This document shows positions 1 through 7,059 of a stretch of 64,000 nt of DNA, piece after piece. Each line of letters opens with the position of its first letter. Within the stretch, counting starts at the first letter, position 1. Under the pieces are notes generated by a model. It was not told the origin of the DNA. It ran no database searches and worked only from the letters and a program-made list of their open reading frames with translations. Both the position numbers and the translations under genes were made by a program. The stretch is from Clostridium akagii DSM 12554 (lineage in GTDB: Bacteria > Bacillota > Clostridia > Clostridiales > Clostridiaceae): positions 326,302-390,301 of the forward strand of contig NZ_JMLK01000006.1 in the NCBI RefSeq assembly GCF_000686725.1, written 5' to 3'.

Positions 1-336
1 AATCTGGGCGTTTACGGCGTCAAAAATCATATCGTATGTTTCTTTATCTATATTATTATCAGTAATGATTTTTTCATCAATTAAAGAAGTAATAAAATCA
101 TCAATTAGATTAGCTTTAATTTTCCCATTTAAATTTTTTTCTTCGCTTCTTCCATTTAAAAAATCCAATGAAACATTAAAAAAGTTGGCAATCTTATTTA
201 CAACATCAGATGAGCCACCTCTTTTCCCTATTTCAATCATTCTTATTGTGGATGCAGAAACTCCGATTTTTTTCGCCAATCCTTCTTGAGTTAAATTTGA
301 TTGTAGTCTTAAAGATTTTAAAATATTACCATTCAT
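1..336 (-). CDS. XRE/CI-like prophage repressor, cut by window edge
   Basis: The leftward frame begins at an ATG with GGAGG close upstream and runs in frame to base 1, so the C-terminus lies outside the window. The first 60 residues form a classic helix-turn-helix of the XRE family (LTQEGLAKKIGVSASTIRM is visible), as in lambdoid CI-type repressors. It is divergent from a second XRE gene across a region with repeated operator-like sites, the usual genetic switch of a temperate phage. The role as lysogeny repressor is inferred from family and position; the DNA-binding assignment is firm. Confidence 0.88.
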   Translation of the reverse strand, partial: MNGNILKSLRLQSNLTQEGLAKKIGVSASTIRMIEIGKRGGSSDVVNKIANFFNVSLDFLNGRSEEKNLNGKIKANLIDDFITSLIDEKIITDNNIDKETYDMIFDAVNAQI

Positions 337-365
337 TTTAATTCCTCCAAATGTTATTTACTATT

Positions 366-537
366 ATTATAATAATAGCACAGTTCGTGCGTAAATCAAG
401 CGAACGTATGTGCTTAGTGTAGAAAATTTGTTCTACACTAAGCTACATAACAACGGTTTCATCACATCACGAAATGTGATTAAATTTGACATAATATTGG
501 GCAATATAAGAGTTTAAGTATAGCACGGTTCGTGCTG
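366..537. promoter_or_regulatory. Divergent operator/promoter region of the lysogeny switch
   Basis: Three copies of one motif are present. AGCACAGTTCGTGCGT (377-392) overlaps the space between a leftward TTTACG -35 and TATAAT -10 for the repressor. AGCGAACGTATGTGCT (399-414) is an inverted copy. AGCACGGTTCGTGCTG (522-537, with perfect 6-bp arms) sits just before the rightward early genes. A second dyad, ATCACAT..ATGTGAT (461-480), precedes a TTGACA (486-491). Three related sites between divergent XRE genes are what an OR-type repressor operator looks like. The promoters are assigned by eye only. Confidence 0.65.
412..443. repeat. Perfect 13-bp inverted repeat in the switch region
   Basis: The arms GCTTAGTGTAGAA and TTCTACACTAAGC flank a 6-base loop. 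It overlaps the second operator copy by a few bases. It lacks a T tract, so it is more likely a protein-binding dyad or RNA hairpin than a terminator. Confidence 0.7.
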
Positions 538-565
538 TAATTTGTATATGGAAGCGAGGTGGAAA

Positions 566-799
566 ATGACTTTTAAAGATTTAAGAATTAAGTCAGGACT
601 AACAGAAAATACAGCAGCTAAAAAACTTGGTATAAAAGAAGCAACTTATCGTAAATATGAATATTCTATGAGGTTGCCAGGTAAATTAATACTATTACAA
701 ATGAAAGAAGTTTTCAAGTGTACAGGAGATGAATTATTAGATGCATTTAATTGTCACAAGGAGGTGCAAATAAAGAGATATGGAAAAACAAACCCTTGA
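566..799 (+). CDS. Small XRE-family DNA-binding protein (Cro/antirepressor-like)
   Basis: A 77-residue protein. Residues 1-65 fit an HTH domain (MTFKDLRIKSGLTENTAAK, then KLGIKEATYRKYE). I chose this ATG because GAGGTGG lies just upstream and the protein then begins at the usual first helix; a TTG and an ATG further upstream are in frame but poorly placed. As the first rightward gene opposite the repressor it is probably Cro-like. The DNA-binding fold is clear and the exact role is inferred. Confidence 0.75.
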   Translation: MTFKDLRIKSGLTENTAAKKLGIKEATYRKYEYSMRLPGKLILLQMKEVFKCTGDELLDAFNCHKEVQIKRYGKTNP

Positions 800-926
800 A
801 AATAATTTATATGAAAATTTAAAAAAGTTTTCTATAGAAGATGTACAAGCTATTATTGAAAAATCTAAACAAGAAATAAAGGAACGTATTACCGTTCAGA
901 AGCATATTATAAATAAAAATTCATAA
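780..926 (+). CDS. Small early phage protein, 48 aa, unknown
   Basis: It starts inside the end of the preceding XRE gene, suggesting translational coupling. AAGGAGGTG lies about 14 bases before the ATG, which is a little far. The product is charged and predicted helical (EKQTLENNLYENLKKF at the N-terminus, Lys/Glu-rich middle). No family is recognised. Position in a run of compact early ORFs supports it being real. Confidence 0.55.
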   Translation: MEKQTLENNLYENLKKFSIEDVQAIIEKSKQEIKERITVQKHIINKNS

Positions 927-941
927 CGTGGGGAGTTATTT

Positions 942-1085
942 ATGGGAAAAAAGAAGACAAGAGAATTGAAAGTGGTGATTATCAATCCCGAAGCAATTGA
1001 AGGAGCTAGAAAGAAGGCAACTGAAATAGCGGTTGAATTGTATATGAAAGCTATTAGGGACGGAAGAATAAAACCAATAAATTAA
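942..1085 (+). CDS. Small early phage protein, 47 aa, unknown
   Basis: A basic protein beginning MGKKKTRELKVVIINPEAIE and continuing as a probable helix ending RDGRIKPIN. GGGGAG lies just before the ATG. Its pattern (short beta segment, then an amphipathic helix ending in a G[RK]IK motif) resembles the next small gene, so the two may be diverged duplicates. No known family. Confidence 0.55.
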   Translation: MGKKKTRELKVVIINPEAIEGARKKATEIAVELYMKAIRDGRIKPIN

Positions 1086-1193
1086 TCAGAAATCGGATTA
1101 GAAAATGAGTAACAATAATCACTTCTAACAAATATCGTATCTAACGTAGGACAAGCACTTGAAGAAATAAAAAAGACTAAGGAGAGAAAAATA

Positions 1194-1346
1194 ATGGTAA
1201 ACAGTAAGAAAGAACTAACGTTTGTGGTAACAAAACAGCCAAGCCAAGATGCCATGAAGTTTTTAGCTAATTTTGTGTATCGAATGTGTTTGGAGGGTAA
1301 GATCAAAACACTTCAAGAAAATAAGCAAGAGGAGAAAGCGTCTTAA
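1194..1346 (+). CDS. Small early phage protein, 50 aa, unknown
   Basis: AAGGAGAG precedes the ATG. The sequence runs KELTFVVTKQPSQDAMKFLA and on through a helix to CLEGKIKTL. It resembles the preceding 47-residue gene in layout and in the closing G-[KR]-I-K motif. Small proteins of this kind are frequent in clostridial phage early regions. Function unknown. Confidence 0.6.
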   Translation: MVNSKKELTFVVTKQPSQDAMKFLANFVYRMCLEGKIKTLQENKQEEKAS

Positions 1347-1380
1347 TAGTTACGAGGTTATTATAGGCAATAAGGAAGTG

Positions 1381-2391
1381 ATGAAAATAAAATTTAATGA
1401 TATAAAAGTTAATTCTGAATTTAAGCATTTGTTGCCACCACTTGGAGAGGAACAGAAAGTAGAACTAGAAAAAGACATTATAAAAAATGGCTGCTTAAAT
1501 CCATTGATGGTTTGGCAAAACATATTAATAGATGGGCATCACAGATATGAAATTTGTACTAGAAATAATATACCATTCGACCTTACAGAAATGGAGTTTA
1601 AGGACAAGCTAGAAGCTATGGAGTGGGCTTGGAGTAATCAGAAGAATAGAAGGAATTTAAATAAGTATGAATTGGCTGAAATAGCTTTGAAATTTAAACC
1701 AGTAATAGAAGCTAAAGCAAAAGAAAATTTATCACTAGTAGGTGGAGATAAAAAGAGTGAAAATGCAAAATCACCTTTGATGAATCCACCAAAGGTGATA
1801 GAAAAGCCAATAAATACAAGAAAAGAATTATCTCAGATATCAGGGGTATCAGAAGATACTATTTATAAAGTAGAAGTTATAAAAGAGCAGGGAACGGAGG
1901 AAATAAAGAAACAAGCTGCAGCGGGAGAATTAACAATTAATAATGCTTATGTATTAACTAGATCAGCAACAGAAGCTAAGAAGAAAAATGAAGAACTTGA
2001 AAATGAATACCAGGAAGAGGCTGAAAGAGAAAAAATTGAATTAGAGGAAAAACAAAAGCAAGAAGAGCTTCAACAATCATTACCTGGAAACGCAGTTGTT
2101 CTTGAAAAATTCAGGAAGCCAAAAGAAACTCATATTTTTGGTATTGATGATTTTAATAACTTAACTGAGAAACAATCTAAAGATTGCTTGGATCACACAA
2201 AGAAGTATCAAAACACAATATCTAAAGTAGCAGAATTACACATAGATAATGAATCGCTAATGGCTTGGAATTGTGTTTTGGAAAATCAAACAGAAGTTTC
2301 TCTTGAATTAAGCACTATACAAGTTGCAATACAAAATCTAATAGCAATACAAAATTATTTTAAGGGGGTGGAGAAAAATGAGCAGATATAG
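1381..2391 (+). CDS. ParB-like nuclease-domain protein
   Basis: A 336-residue protein. Residues 1-80 form a ParB/sulfiredoxin-type domain with the signature LIDGHHRYEICTRN at about residues 49-62. A helical region with an HTH-like stretch (ELSQISGVSEDTIYKVEVI) follows, then a long charged coiled coil and a C-terminal domain. Phage ParB-like proteins act in partition, transcription or DNA nicking. Lack of a ParA partner argues against simple partition. The chosen ATG has AAGGAAGTG upstream; a longer in-frame version upstream overlaps another small gene and is less likely. Its stop overlaps the next start. Confidence 0.8.
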   Translation: MKIKFNDIKVNSEFKHLLPPLGEEQKVELEKDIIKNGCLNPLMVWQNILIDGHHRYEICTRNNIPFDLTEMEFKDKLEAMEWAWSNQKNRRNLNKYELAEIALKFKPVIEAKAKENLSLVGGDKKSENAKSPLMNPPKVIEKPINTRKELSQISGVSEDTIYKVEVIKEQGTEEIKKQAAAGELTINNAYVLTRSATEAKKKNEELENEYQEEAEREKIELEEKQKQEELQQSLPGNAVVLEKFRKPKETHIFGIDDFNNLTEKQSKDCLDHTKKYQNTISKVAELHIDNESLMAWNCVLENQTEVSLELSTIQVAIQNLIAIQNYFKGVEKNEQI

Positions 2392-2779
2392 CGGTCTTGA
2401 AAAAAAGGCAAGAGAAACAATCATTACGCAAATGGATGACATTGGAGAGATTACAACAGAAGAACTTATGGAGATTATAAGACCATACTATATGTTTGAT
2501 ATACGTAAGCTTAGAAATCAAGCCTTACGAAGAACAGCTAATAGTCTTATGAGGAATAACAAAGATGATAAAGGCATTAGAACTTGTTTCAGCTGCAAAA
2601 ACAAAGAAGGAAAATCAACTTATATAAATATAGACACTACAAAAGATTTAAAGGCTCTTGAAAAAATTGAATTGCAGTTAGTAAAAAAATACAAAGGACT
2701 AAATGCATCCAAGAAAAAAGTTAAGCTGAGAATGGAAGCATTATCAGATCAAATAAAGATTAATGAGGAGGCTATATAA
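2378..2779 (+). CDS. Phage early protein, 133 aa, unknown
   Basis: It overlaps the ParB-like gene by 14 bases and has GGGGGTGGAG as ribosome site, so the two are translationally coupled. The first half looks like a winged-helix-type fold (ETIITQMDDIGEITTEELME and RNQALRRTANSLM); the second half is a Lys-rich helix. A DNA-binding accessory to the ParB-like protein is plausible but unproven. Confidence 0.65.
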   Translation: MSRYSGLEKKARETIITQMDDIGEITTEELMEIIRPYYMFDIRKLRNQALRRTANSLMRNNKDDKGIRTCFSCKNKEGKSTYINIDTTKDLKALEKIELQLVKKYKGLNASKKKVKLRMEALSDQIKINEEAI

Positions 2780-3001
2780 ATGAACCGAGATAAAGTATTG
2801 GGTTATGTATCAGCATTGATAGATGGTTATGTAAATAAGGAAGAAAGAGCAAGAAAATCATCCGAGAAAAGAAATTTATTAATAATTATAGAGGATTTAA
2901 ATAATTTAAAGGGATTTATAGAAGAAGCTGCTCTTGAGGGACAAACTCAAGAACAACCAAGAAAATTTATACCTGAAGATAGTAATGGAAAACATTATTA
3001 A
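2780..3001 (+). CDS. Phage early protein, 73 aa, unknown
   Basis: It starts directly after the preceding stop with GAGGAGG overlapping that gene's end. It is acidic and helical, with no recognised domain. It is the last rightward gene before an oppositely oriented gene. Confidence 0.55.
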   Translation: MNRDKVLGYVSALIDGYVNKEERARKSSEKRNLLIIIEDLNNLKGFIEEAALEGQTQEQPRKFIPEDSNGKHY

Positions 3002-3020
3002 GATAGTGAAAAATGTACAT

Positions 3021-3296
3021 CTAATTAAAAATATTGTCATTGATGTATTTCCACTGCTTTTCAGTTAGCCAACCTTGTTTATTATCGCTAACTTCAATGG
3101 CTATTAAACGATCATTTTTATCCAGATATTGAGTGATTTTATCAGAAACTTGGTTAACGGTAAGATTCGATTTTATAAGATATGAAGATTTCCAATAAGA
3201 ACACCAATCACCAGTAGAGGAATCTTTTATAGCTTTAATAACATCTTCATATTTTTGGCCAGGATCATTTAAATCATAAGTAATCATATAAACCAT
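3021..3296 (-). CDS. Cas2-like fold small protein (SinR-family annotation in databases)
   Basis: A 91-residue protein opening MVYMITYDLNDPGQ, with SSYLIKSNLTVNQVSDKI mid-protein and WLTEKQWKYIN at the end. This pattern (MIYxITYDLNxPGxxY, then a W and LIKS segment) belongs to a family found in bacteria and phages, annotated as SinR-family or Cas2-like. A short ferredoxin-fold nuclease or regulator related to Cas2 and VapD is the known comparison. The start gives the family's usual N-terminus with GGTGGTG upstream. It is the only leftward gene in the early region, so it is transcribed separately. No CRISPR array or other cas gene is nearby. Confidence 0.65.
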   Translation of the reverse strand: MVYMITYDLNDPGQKYEDVIKAIKDSSTGDWCSYWKSSYLIKSNLTVNQVSDKITQYLDKNDRLIAIEVSDNKQGWLTEKQWKYINDNIFN

Positions 3297-3373
3297 CGAC
3301 AATTCACCACCTTTCCCCAATATTTTACCATAATCGGACAAGTTATACAAAATATAAATCAGGAGGACTAACC

Positions 3374-3535
3374 ATGAATAATCGTCAGAAAGTTATTAAT
3401 AAGATAACCAAGTCTAATATAGAGTTTTACAAAAAAATATTAGACTTGGAATTTAGAAAAACAAGAAGAATGATCAGAAGAACGACAAATGATTTAGACT
3501 TTCATACGTTACTGATTTATAAGAATTTGGGTTGA
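3374..3535 (+). CDS. Small basic early protein, 53 aa
   Basis: AGGAGG lies nine bases before the ATG. The product is strongly basic (KTRRMIRRTT) and helical, suggesting nucleic-acid binding; family unknown. The coding sequence contains a perfect 13-bp inverted repeat. Confidence 0.6.
   Translation: MNNRQKVINKITKSNIEFYKKILDLEFRKTRRMIRRTTNDLDFHTLLIYKNLG
3408..3449. repeat. Perfect 13-bp inverted repeat inside a small gene
   Basis: CCAAGTCTAATAT and ATATTAGACTTGG flank a 16-base A-rich spacer, all within a 53-codon gene. Both arms encode protein in the same frame (TKSNI and ILDLE), so the symmetry is not a protein repeat. Confidence 0.75.
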
Positions 3536-3540
3536 AAAAG

Positions 3541-3714
3541 ATGGAGATAAAATCAATACAACGCATTGGACAGGCTAAATCTAAACATGACTTTATAGGT
3601 AAGAAGACTTTTAACACCAGGGAAGGTAAAACAGTTGCGAAAATAACTTTTGGAGAGGTACTGGATAAGATCTTAAAGGAAGGTGAAAGTAATGATTATA
3701 ATGACAAGCCATAA
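3541..3714 (+). CDS. Small basic early protein, 57 aa
   Basis: The product begins MEIKSIQRIGQAKSKHDF and is Lys-rich throughout. The previous stop overlaps an in-frame TTG nine bases upstream (TTGA), an alternative coupled start. The next gene begins inside its 3' end. No family recognised. Confidence 0.5.
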   Translation: MEIKSIQRIGQAKSKHDFIGKKTFNTREGKTVAKITFGEVLDKILKEGESNDYNDKP

Positions 3715-3946
3715 AAACACAGATTCGGTCATTGACCTATCTAATAATAAAATAGTTAAAATTTTAAAACATAAAATTGATGAACAAGTAGCTGAAAATA
3801 AAAAGCTACTAAATGAAAAATCCAAAACAAGTAAGGAACTCTATGAACTTTATGAAAAGAATCATGAGCTTGAAGTACAAATTGATAGTATGTCGGAAAT
3901 AATATTGGATTTGGAGGCTAGCAATGATGTCAGTATTAAAAGATGA
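3692..3946 (+). CDS. Coiled-coil early protein, 84 aa
   Basis: It starts at an ATG eight bases after AAGGAAGGTG, within the end of the preceding gene. From about residue 25 on it is heptad-rich and charged (VAENKKLLNEKSKTSKELYE), a coiled coil. Its 3' end overlaps the next gene, which is also coiled coil. Confidence 0.55.
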   Translation: MIIMTSHKNTDSVIDLSNNKIVKILKHKIDEQVAENKKLLNEKSKTSKELYELYEKNHELEVQIDSMSEIILDLEASNDVSIKR

Positions 3947-4289
3947 AATATATTATTTCAAAGAATTATTAAAAAAACAAAAACTAAGACTTAAAGAGCT
4001 TTACAAGGTTAGTAATGGAGTTGAACATTCTGGAACTATGGATTGTAAAAGACAAATAGAAAGATACGAATCTAAGATCAAAGATTTAGAACAAGAAATG
4101 GACCAAATACCTAGTAAAGTATTTGAAACAATTACTGAACTAATTAATAGTCAAATGAGAATTTTAAATGAGAATGGTTATTTAATACATGATGCTGAAA
4201 ATTTAGAGTTCGTTATATCACAAATCAGATACGACAAAGGGGACGGCTTAATCAAGTTTGATACTACTAAGGAGAATTCAGATGATTAA
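3924..4289 (+). CDS. Coiled-coil early protein, 121 aa
   Basis: GGAGG precedes tandem ATG codons. Residues 5-75 are heptad-like (FKELLKKQKLRLKELYK and RQIERYESKIKDLEQEMD); the C-terminal third is probably globular. It overlaps both neighbours, typical of compact phage early operons. Function not recognised. Confidence 0.6.
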   Translation: MMSVLKDEIYYFKELLKKQKLRLKELYKVSNGVEHSGTMDCKRQIERYESKIKDLEQEMDQIPSKVFETITELINSQMRILNENGYLIHDAENLEFVISQIRYDKGDGLIKFDTTKENSDD

Positions 4290-4485
4290 AATTATTGGTT
4301 CTAAGGAGGCTAAAAGCATAATTAATGAGTACAAGCCAAAAGGACTATTTATAATTTTAGATGCTAAAGGTACTTATGTAGGAATAGACAACATGTCATG
4401 TAATGCATGGACAGAGGAATTTAAAGATTTAAAAGTATGCCTAATGTGGCTGAATGGTTGGAATTTTGAAGATTTGGAGGCGTGA
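4282..4485 (+). CDS. Small early protein, 67 aa
   Basis: The ATG lies inside the end of the preceding gene, preceded by AAGGAG. The sequence is mixed alpha/beta (GLFIILDAKGTYVGIDN) with a Trp-rich end (CLMWLNGWNFEDLEA). Small phage proteins with this layout are common in Clostridium; function unknown. Confidence 0.6.
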   Translation: MIKIIGSKEAKSIINEYKPKGLFIILDAKGTYVGIDNMSCNAWTEEFKDLKVCLMWLNGWNFEDLEA

Positions 4486-4490
4486 AATAA

Positions 4491-4703
4491 ATGATAAGAA
4501 GCCTTTTAGAAAATCAAGGAGTTAATTTAACAGATTTAGAGTTTAAAGAAATTATGACAATAGTAACTGATGATATTAGAGAAAATCGTATCAAGTTCAA
4601 TAAAAAAACAAATATAGAAGAAATGTTCACTATAGCATTAAGAACATTTTGCTTAATGAAAAGAGTCGTAACTTTTGATGTACCCTGGTCAATTATTGAA
4701 TAA
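4491..4703 (+). CDS. Small early protein, 70 aa
   Basis: GGAGG overlaps the end of the preceding gene. Helical product with one Cys-containing segment (TFCLMKRVVTFDVPW). It is the last gene before a 300-base non-coding gap, so it probably ends an early operon. No family recognised. Confidence 0.55.
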   Translation: MIRSLLENQGVNLTDLEFKEIMTIVTDDIRENRIKFNKKTNIEEMFTIALRTFCLMKRVVTFDVPWSIIE

Positions 4704-4773
4704 AGGAAATGGGACACTAAACAATGGTAATATTTGTAAATGATATAGAAGAAATAAACATTACAGAAAAAAG

Positions 4774-4815
4774 AAAAACACATTATCACTTTTAGAGAGC
4801 AGACAATGTGTTTTT
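4774..4815 (+). terminator. Probable terminator of the first early operon
   Basis: AAAAACACATT and AATGTGTTTTT are perfectly complementary over 11 bp with a 20-base loop. The stem is AT-rich, so strength is uncertain. Confidence 0.45.
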
Positions 4816-4835
4816 AATGAAAGATTGTGTAAAAA

Positions 4836-4958
4836 ACCTTATGTATTTATTTTAAACCTAATCATGTTGTATAGTCAAGAACTCTTTATTTTAAAAGACT
4901 TAAAGCCCTTGTAATGGGTATTATCTTATCGACTACACTAGCAAATTAAACATAAGGT
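4836..4958. other. Nested inverted repeats before the Rep gene; candidate replication origin
   Basis: Three concentric pairings are visible. ACCTTATGT (4836-4844) pairs with ACATAAGGT (4950-4958). GTATAGTC (4869-4876) pairs with GACTACAC (4931-4938) with one mismatch. The core hairpin is GCCC..GGGT at 4905-4919. The gap lies between a probable terminator and an HUH Rep gene, where a double-strand origin would be expected. Nothing here proves origin activity. Confidence 0.35.
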
Positions 4959-5017
4959 AAAAACACATATCTTTATTTCTCTGTAAATAAAACTTACTTA
5001 ATACTGGAGGATAAGAA

Positions 5018-5752
5018 ATGCCATACAGAGAGAAAAAAATATACAGTGGAAAAATAAAAGAGGTAGAAATATATCCAATCTCTATTCAGGAGAGAAAACA
5101 GCCAAGGGGGAAAAAGGTAAAGGAATCTCTCAACAAGCAAAAAAACCTAAATGATAAGAATGCAAAGAAACATTGTATAAGATTACTAAATACAAATTTC
5201 ACCAATGATGATTTAGCATTACATCTTACGTATACAGATAAAGAGTTGCCAATAGATGAAAAAGAAGCCAGAAGAGATATAACAAATTATATCCGCAGAA
5301 TAAAACACTATAGAAAAAAGCAAGGACTGCCTCCGTTAAAATACGTAGCAGTAATTGAATATGGCAAGGAGAGGAAAAGAATACATCATCATATCGTAAT
5401 TAGCGGCATGGATAGAGATGTAGTAGAACAGCTATGGGGAAAAGGACGAGCTAATGCAGACAGATTAGAAGAGGATGAATCCGGCTTTGAAGGATTAGCT
5501 AGATATATTACGAAAGACCCAAAAGGAAATAAACGCTGGGTGCAATCCAAAAATCTAAAACAACCAATTATAAAAGTTAATGATTTTAAATTCAGCAGAA
5601 AGAAAGTAGAAGAATTGGCAAGGGCTCAAGGAGATAGAGCAGTCTTTCAAAAACTTTATCCTGGTTATATTCTGAATGAATGCAAAGTGTTTGTAAATGA
5701 AATCACGGCAGGTACTTATTTATATATTAAAATGCGAAAATTAAAAATTTAA
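5018..5752 (+). CDS. HUH endonuclease, rolling-circle type Rep protein
   Basis: A 244-residue protein. The HUH metal-binding motif is RIHHHIVISG at about residues 121-130. The catalytic-tyrosine helix is probably ARYITKDPKGNKRW near residue 162. Together these match replication-associated proteins of the gpII/Rep class that nick an origin and stay bound through tyrosine. The basic N-terminus probably binds DNA. TGGAGG precedes the ATG. Its role in this prophage (replication start or another nicking step) is inferred; no helicase or DnaC-like loader is visible nearby, which makes a Rep role more likely. Confidence 0.85.
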   Translation: MPYREKKIYSGKIKEVEIYPISIQERKQPRGKKVKESLNKQKNLNDKNAKKHCIRLLNTNFTNDDLALHLTYTDKELPIDEKEARRDITNYIRRIKHYRKKQGLPPLKYVAVIEYGKERKRIHHHIVISGMDRDVVEQLWGKGRANADRLEEDESGFEGLARYITKDPKGNKRWVQSKNLKQPIIKVNDFKFSRKKVEELARAQGDRAVFQKLYPGYILNECKVFVNEITAGTYLYIKMRKLKI

Positions 5753-5763
5753 GGAATGATTGA

Positions 5764-5922
5764 ATGATACAAATAAAGGAACTTACAGAACTTGAAAAAC
5801 TTAAACTTTCGTTCAAATATAGTATTTCAGAAATACATAAAAAATCATTAGAGGAGAGGATAAACAAAATTGAAAGTTCCCAATTAAATATATTTGGAGA
5901 GGTGCAAAATGGAAGAAAATAA
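5764..5922 (+). CDS. Small early protein, 52 aa
   Basis: It starts 11 bases after the Rep stop and overlaps the next gene by 14 bases. The product is a charged helix ending in SSQLNIFGEVQNGRK. The ribosome site is weak (GGAATGATTG). Function unknown. Confidence 0.5.
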   Translation: MIQIKELTELEKLKLSFKYSISEIHKKSLEERINKIESSQLNIFGEVQNGRK

Positions 5923-6283
5923 ATATTGTGAAATATGCGGAGAACCAGGGGAAAAACATCATATAGTTTTTAGGGGTAAATGTGCTGCAATGATAAATGC
6001 AAAAATAAATTATAAGTATTTATGCGGTGAACATCATAGAACAGGCAAGGAAGCGCCACATAACAATAGGCAAGTAGATATAAAGTATAAACTAGAACTC
6101 CAAAAGAAGTTATTCCAAATGTTTAGTAATAATTATTACCATAAAACAGAAATTGCAGAATTGCTTGAGATAAAACCTAAAGAAGTGGATCAGTTTGCTA
6201 AAACCTTAATGTGGTATTCAGAAGGATATAAAAGCCTAGACATAGTTATTAAATGTATGGGAGGAGGATTATATGCTAAGTGA
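5909..6283 (+). CDS. Zinc-binding HNH-like phage protein
   Basis: A 124-residue protein with CEICGEPGEKHHIVFRG at the N-terminus, then YLCGEHHRTGKEAPH near residues 37-51. CxxC, HH and CxxHH spacing is that of a treble-clef/HNH domain seen in small phage recombination or nuclease proteins. The rest is helical with an HTH-like segment. GAGAGGTG precedes the ATG. Nuclease activity is inferred from the motif. Confidence 0.65.
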   Translation: MEENKYCEICGEPGEKHHIVFRGKCAAMINAKINYKYLCGEHHRTGKEAPHNNRQVDIKYKLELQKKLFQMFSNNYYHKTEIAELLEIKPKEVDQFAKTLMWYSEGYKSLDIVIKCMGGGLYAK

Positions 6284-6527
6284 TTCAGAAAAATTGGAAT
6301 TAATCAATGCCATGGAGTTCATTGAAGATGATGCAGATGGAGAAAATTGTACTTCTGTCACAGTAAAAGACACTAAGATCAATAGAGATATTCTTAACAA
6401 AATTGGCTTTGATAGAAGCTACCTAGAATATGAAGGCTTGATTGATGAATATGGAGATATAAACGTGGCACCTATAGCCTTTAAATATTGCAACTGGTGG
6501 TCTGAATACTATTTTACTCATAGATAA
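6273..6527 (+). CDS. Acidic early protein, 84 aa
   Basis: It overlaps the HNH-like gene by 11 bases and has GGGAGGAGG as ribosome site. The product is acidic (FIEDDADGENCTSVTVKD) and ends with aromatic residues (YCNWWSEYYF). An acidic DNA-mimic or inhibitor is a possibility that the sequence does not settle. Family not recognised. Confidence 0.55.
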   Translation: MLSDSEKLELINAMEFIEDDADGENCTSVTVKDTKINRDILNKIGFDRSYLEYEGLIDEYGDINVAPIAFKYCNWWSEYYFTHR

Positions 6528-6578
6528 AATTCAATACATCACATTATGAAAATATTACGAAGGAAGTGAGGTGGTTAA

Positions 6579-6794
6579 ATGTTTACTGGAAGAGTGAATC
6601 TAGTAAAAAGAAATAAATTAATTCATGTAGGCTTTACGATGAACGGTTGTATGGTAAGTGGTTGCAATACCACATGGGATATTAGAGATAAAGTAGCGGA
6701 AGGTAATTCGTCTGAGGTTACATGTAAAAGGTGTAAAAAGTTACTAGAAAAAGCAGATGAAAATGGGCATGCTATTCTAAGCCCAAGAAAATAA
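6579..6794 (+). CDS. Small zinc-ribbon-like protein, 71 aa
   Basis: Four cysteines fall in two groups: GCMVSGC around residue 27 and CKRCKKLL around residue 49. The fold is likely a small zinc ribbon. GAAGTGAGGTGG precedes the ATG. Such proteins accompany phage replication genes; the target is unknown. Confidence 0.6.
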   Translation: MFTGRVNLVKRNKLIHVGFTMNGCMVSGCNTTWDIRDKVAEGNSSEVTCKRCKKLLEKADENGHAILSPRK

Positions 6795-6833
6795 ATTGAA
6801 AACAATGCGTAACAACGAAAGAAGGAGTGAAAA

Positions 6834-6893
6834 GTGAAAAATATATTAGAATTTCCATACTTTAATCCTGGTATGCCAGGTTACGAGGTTTGA
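6834..6893 (+). CDS. Possible 19-codon leader peptide
   Basis: GAAGGAG sits seven bases before a GTG that opens a short ORF (VKNILEFPYFNPGMPGYEV, then stop). The strong ribosome site and the structured non-coding stretch after it suggest a translated leader upstream of the PP-loop gene, or the stump of a longer gene. Too short to assign. Confidence 0.35.
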   Translation: MKNILEFPYFNPGMPGYEV

Positions 6894-7059
6894 GCCTACA
6901 CAGGGCAATAGGTTAGCAACCCTAGAATGAACCGTAAAAGTGTTTAGTTAAAGTATAAAGTTCTCTATTAGTTGCTTCAATTTATAGCTAATAAGTTGGA
7001 ATGGGAAGCTTTGAGAGCTGACCTCACTAGATGTGTAAAAACATTTAGAAGGTCAAAGT
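6894..7059 (+). promoter_or_regulatory. Structured leader with ribosome site inside a hairpin
   Basis: TGACCT (7019-7024) pairs with AGGTCA (7050-7055), and inside it CTAGATGT pairs with ACATTTAG (one G-U) around a GTAAAA loop. AGAAGGTC, the only ribosome site of the next gene, lies in this stem, so translation should be sensitive to its folding. Further upstream AGGG..CCCT and TATTAG..CTAATA can pair. This resembles a cis-regulatory RNA. I do not recognise a known riboswitch class. Confidence 0.5.

Noticed and set aside
1105..1128. Short ATG frame between two small early genes
   Set aside because: Stops after seven codons.
3021..3296. Part of a CRISPR-Cas locus
   Set aside because: No array, Cas1 or effector genes nearby; only a Cas2-like fold family.
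4724..4795. 23-codon ORF (MVIFVNDIEEINITEKRKTH..)
   Set aside because: Very short, its end lies inside the terminator stem, and nothing supports translation beyond a loose purine run.
6894..7059. Group I or II intron
   Set aside because: No domain V-like hairpin, no P/Q/R/S core recognised, and no interrupted gene on the two sides.
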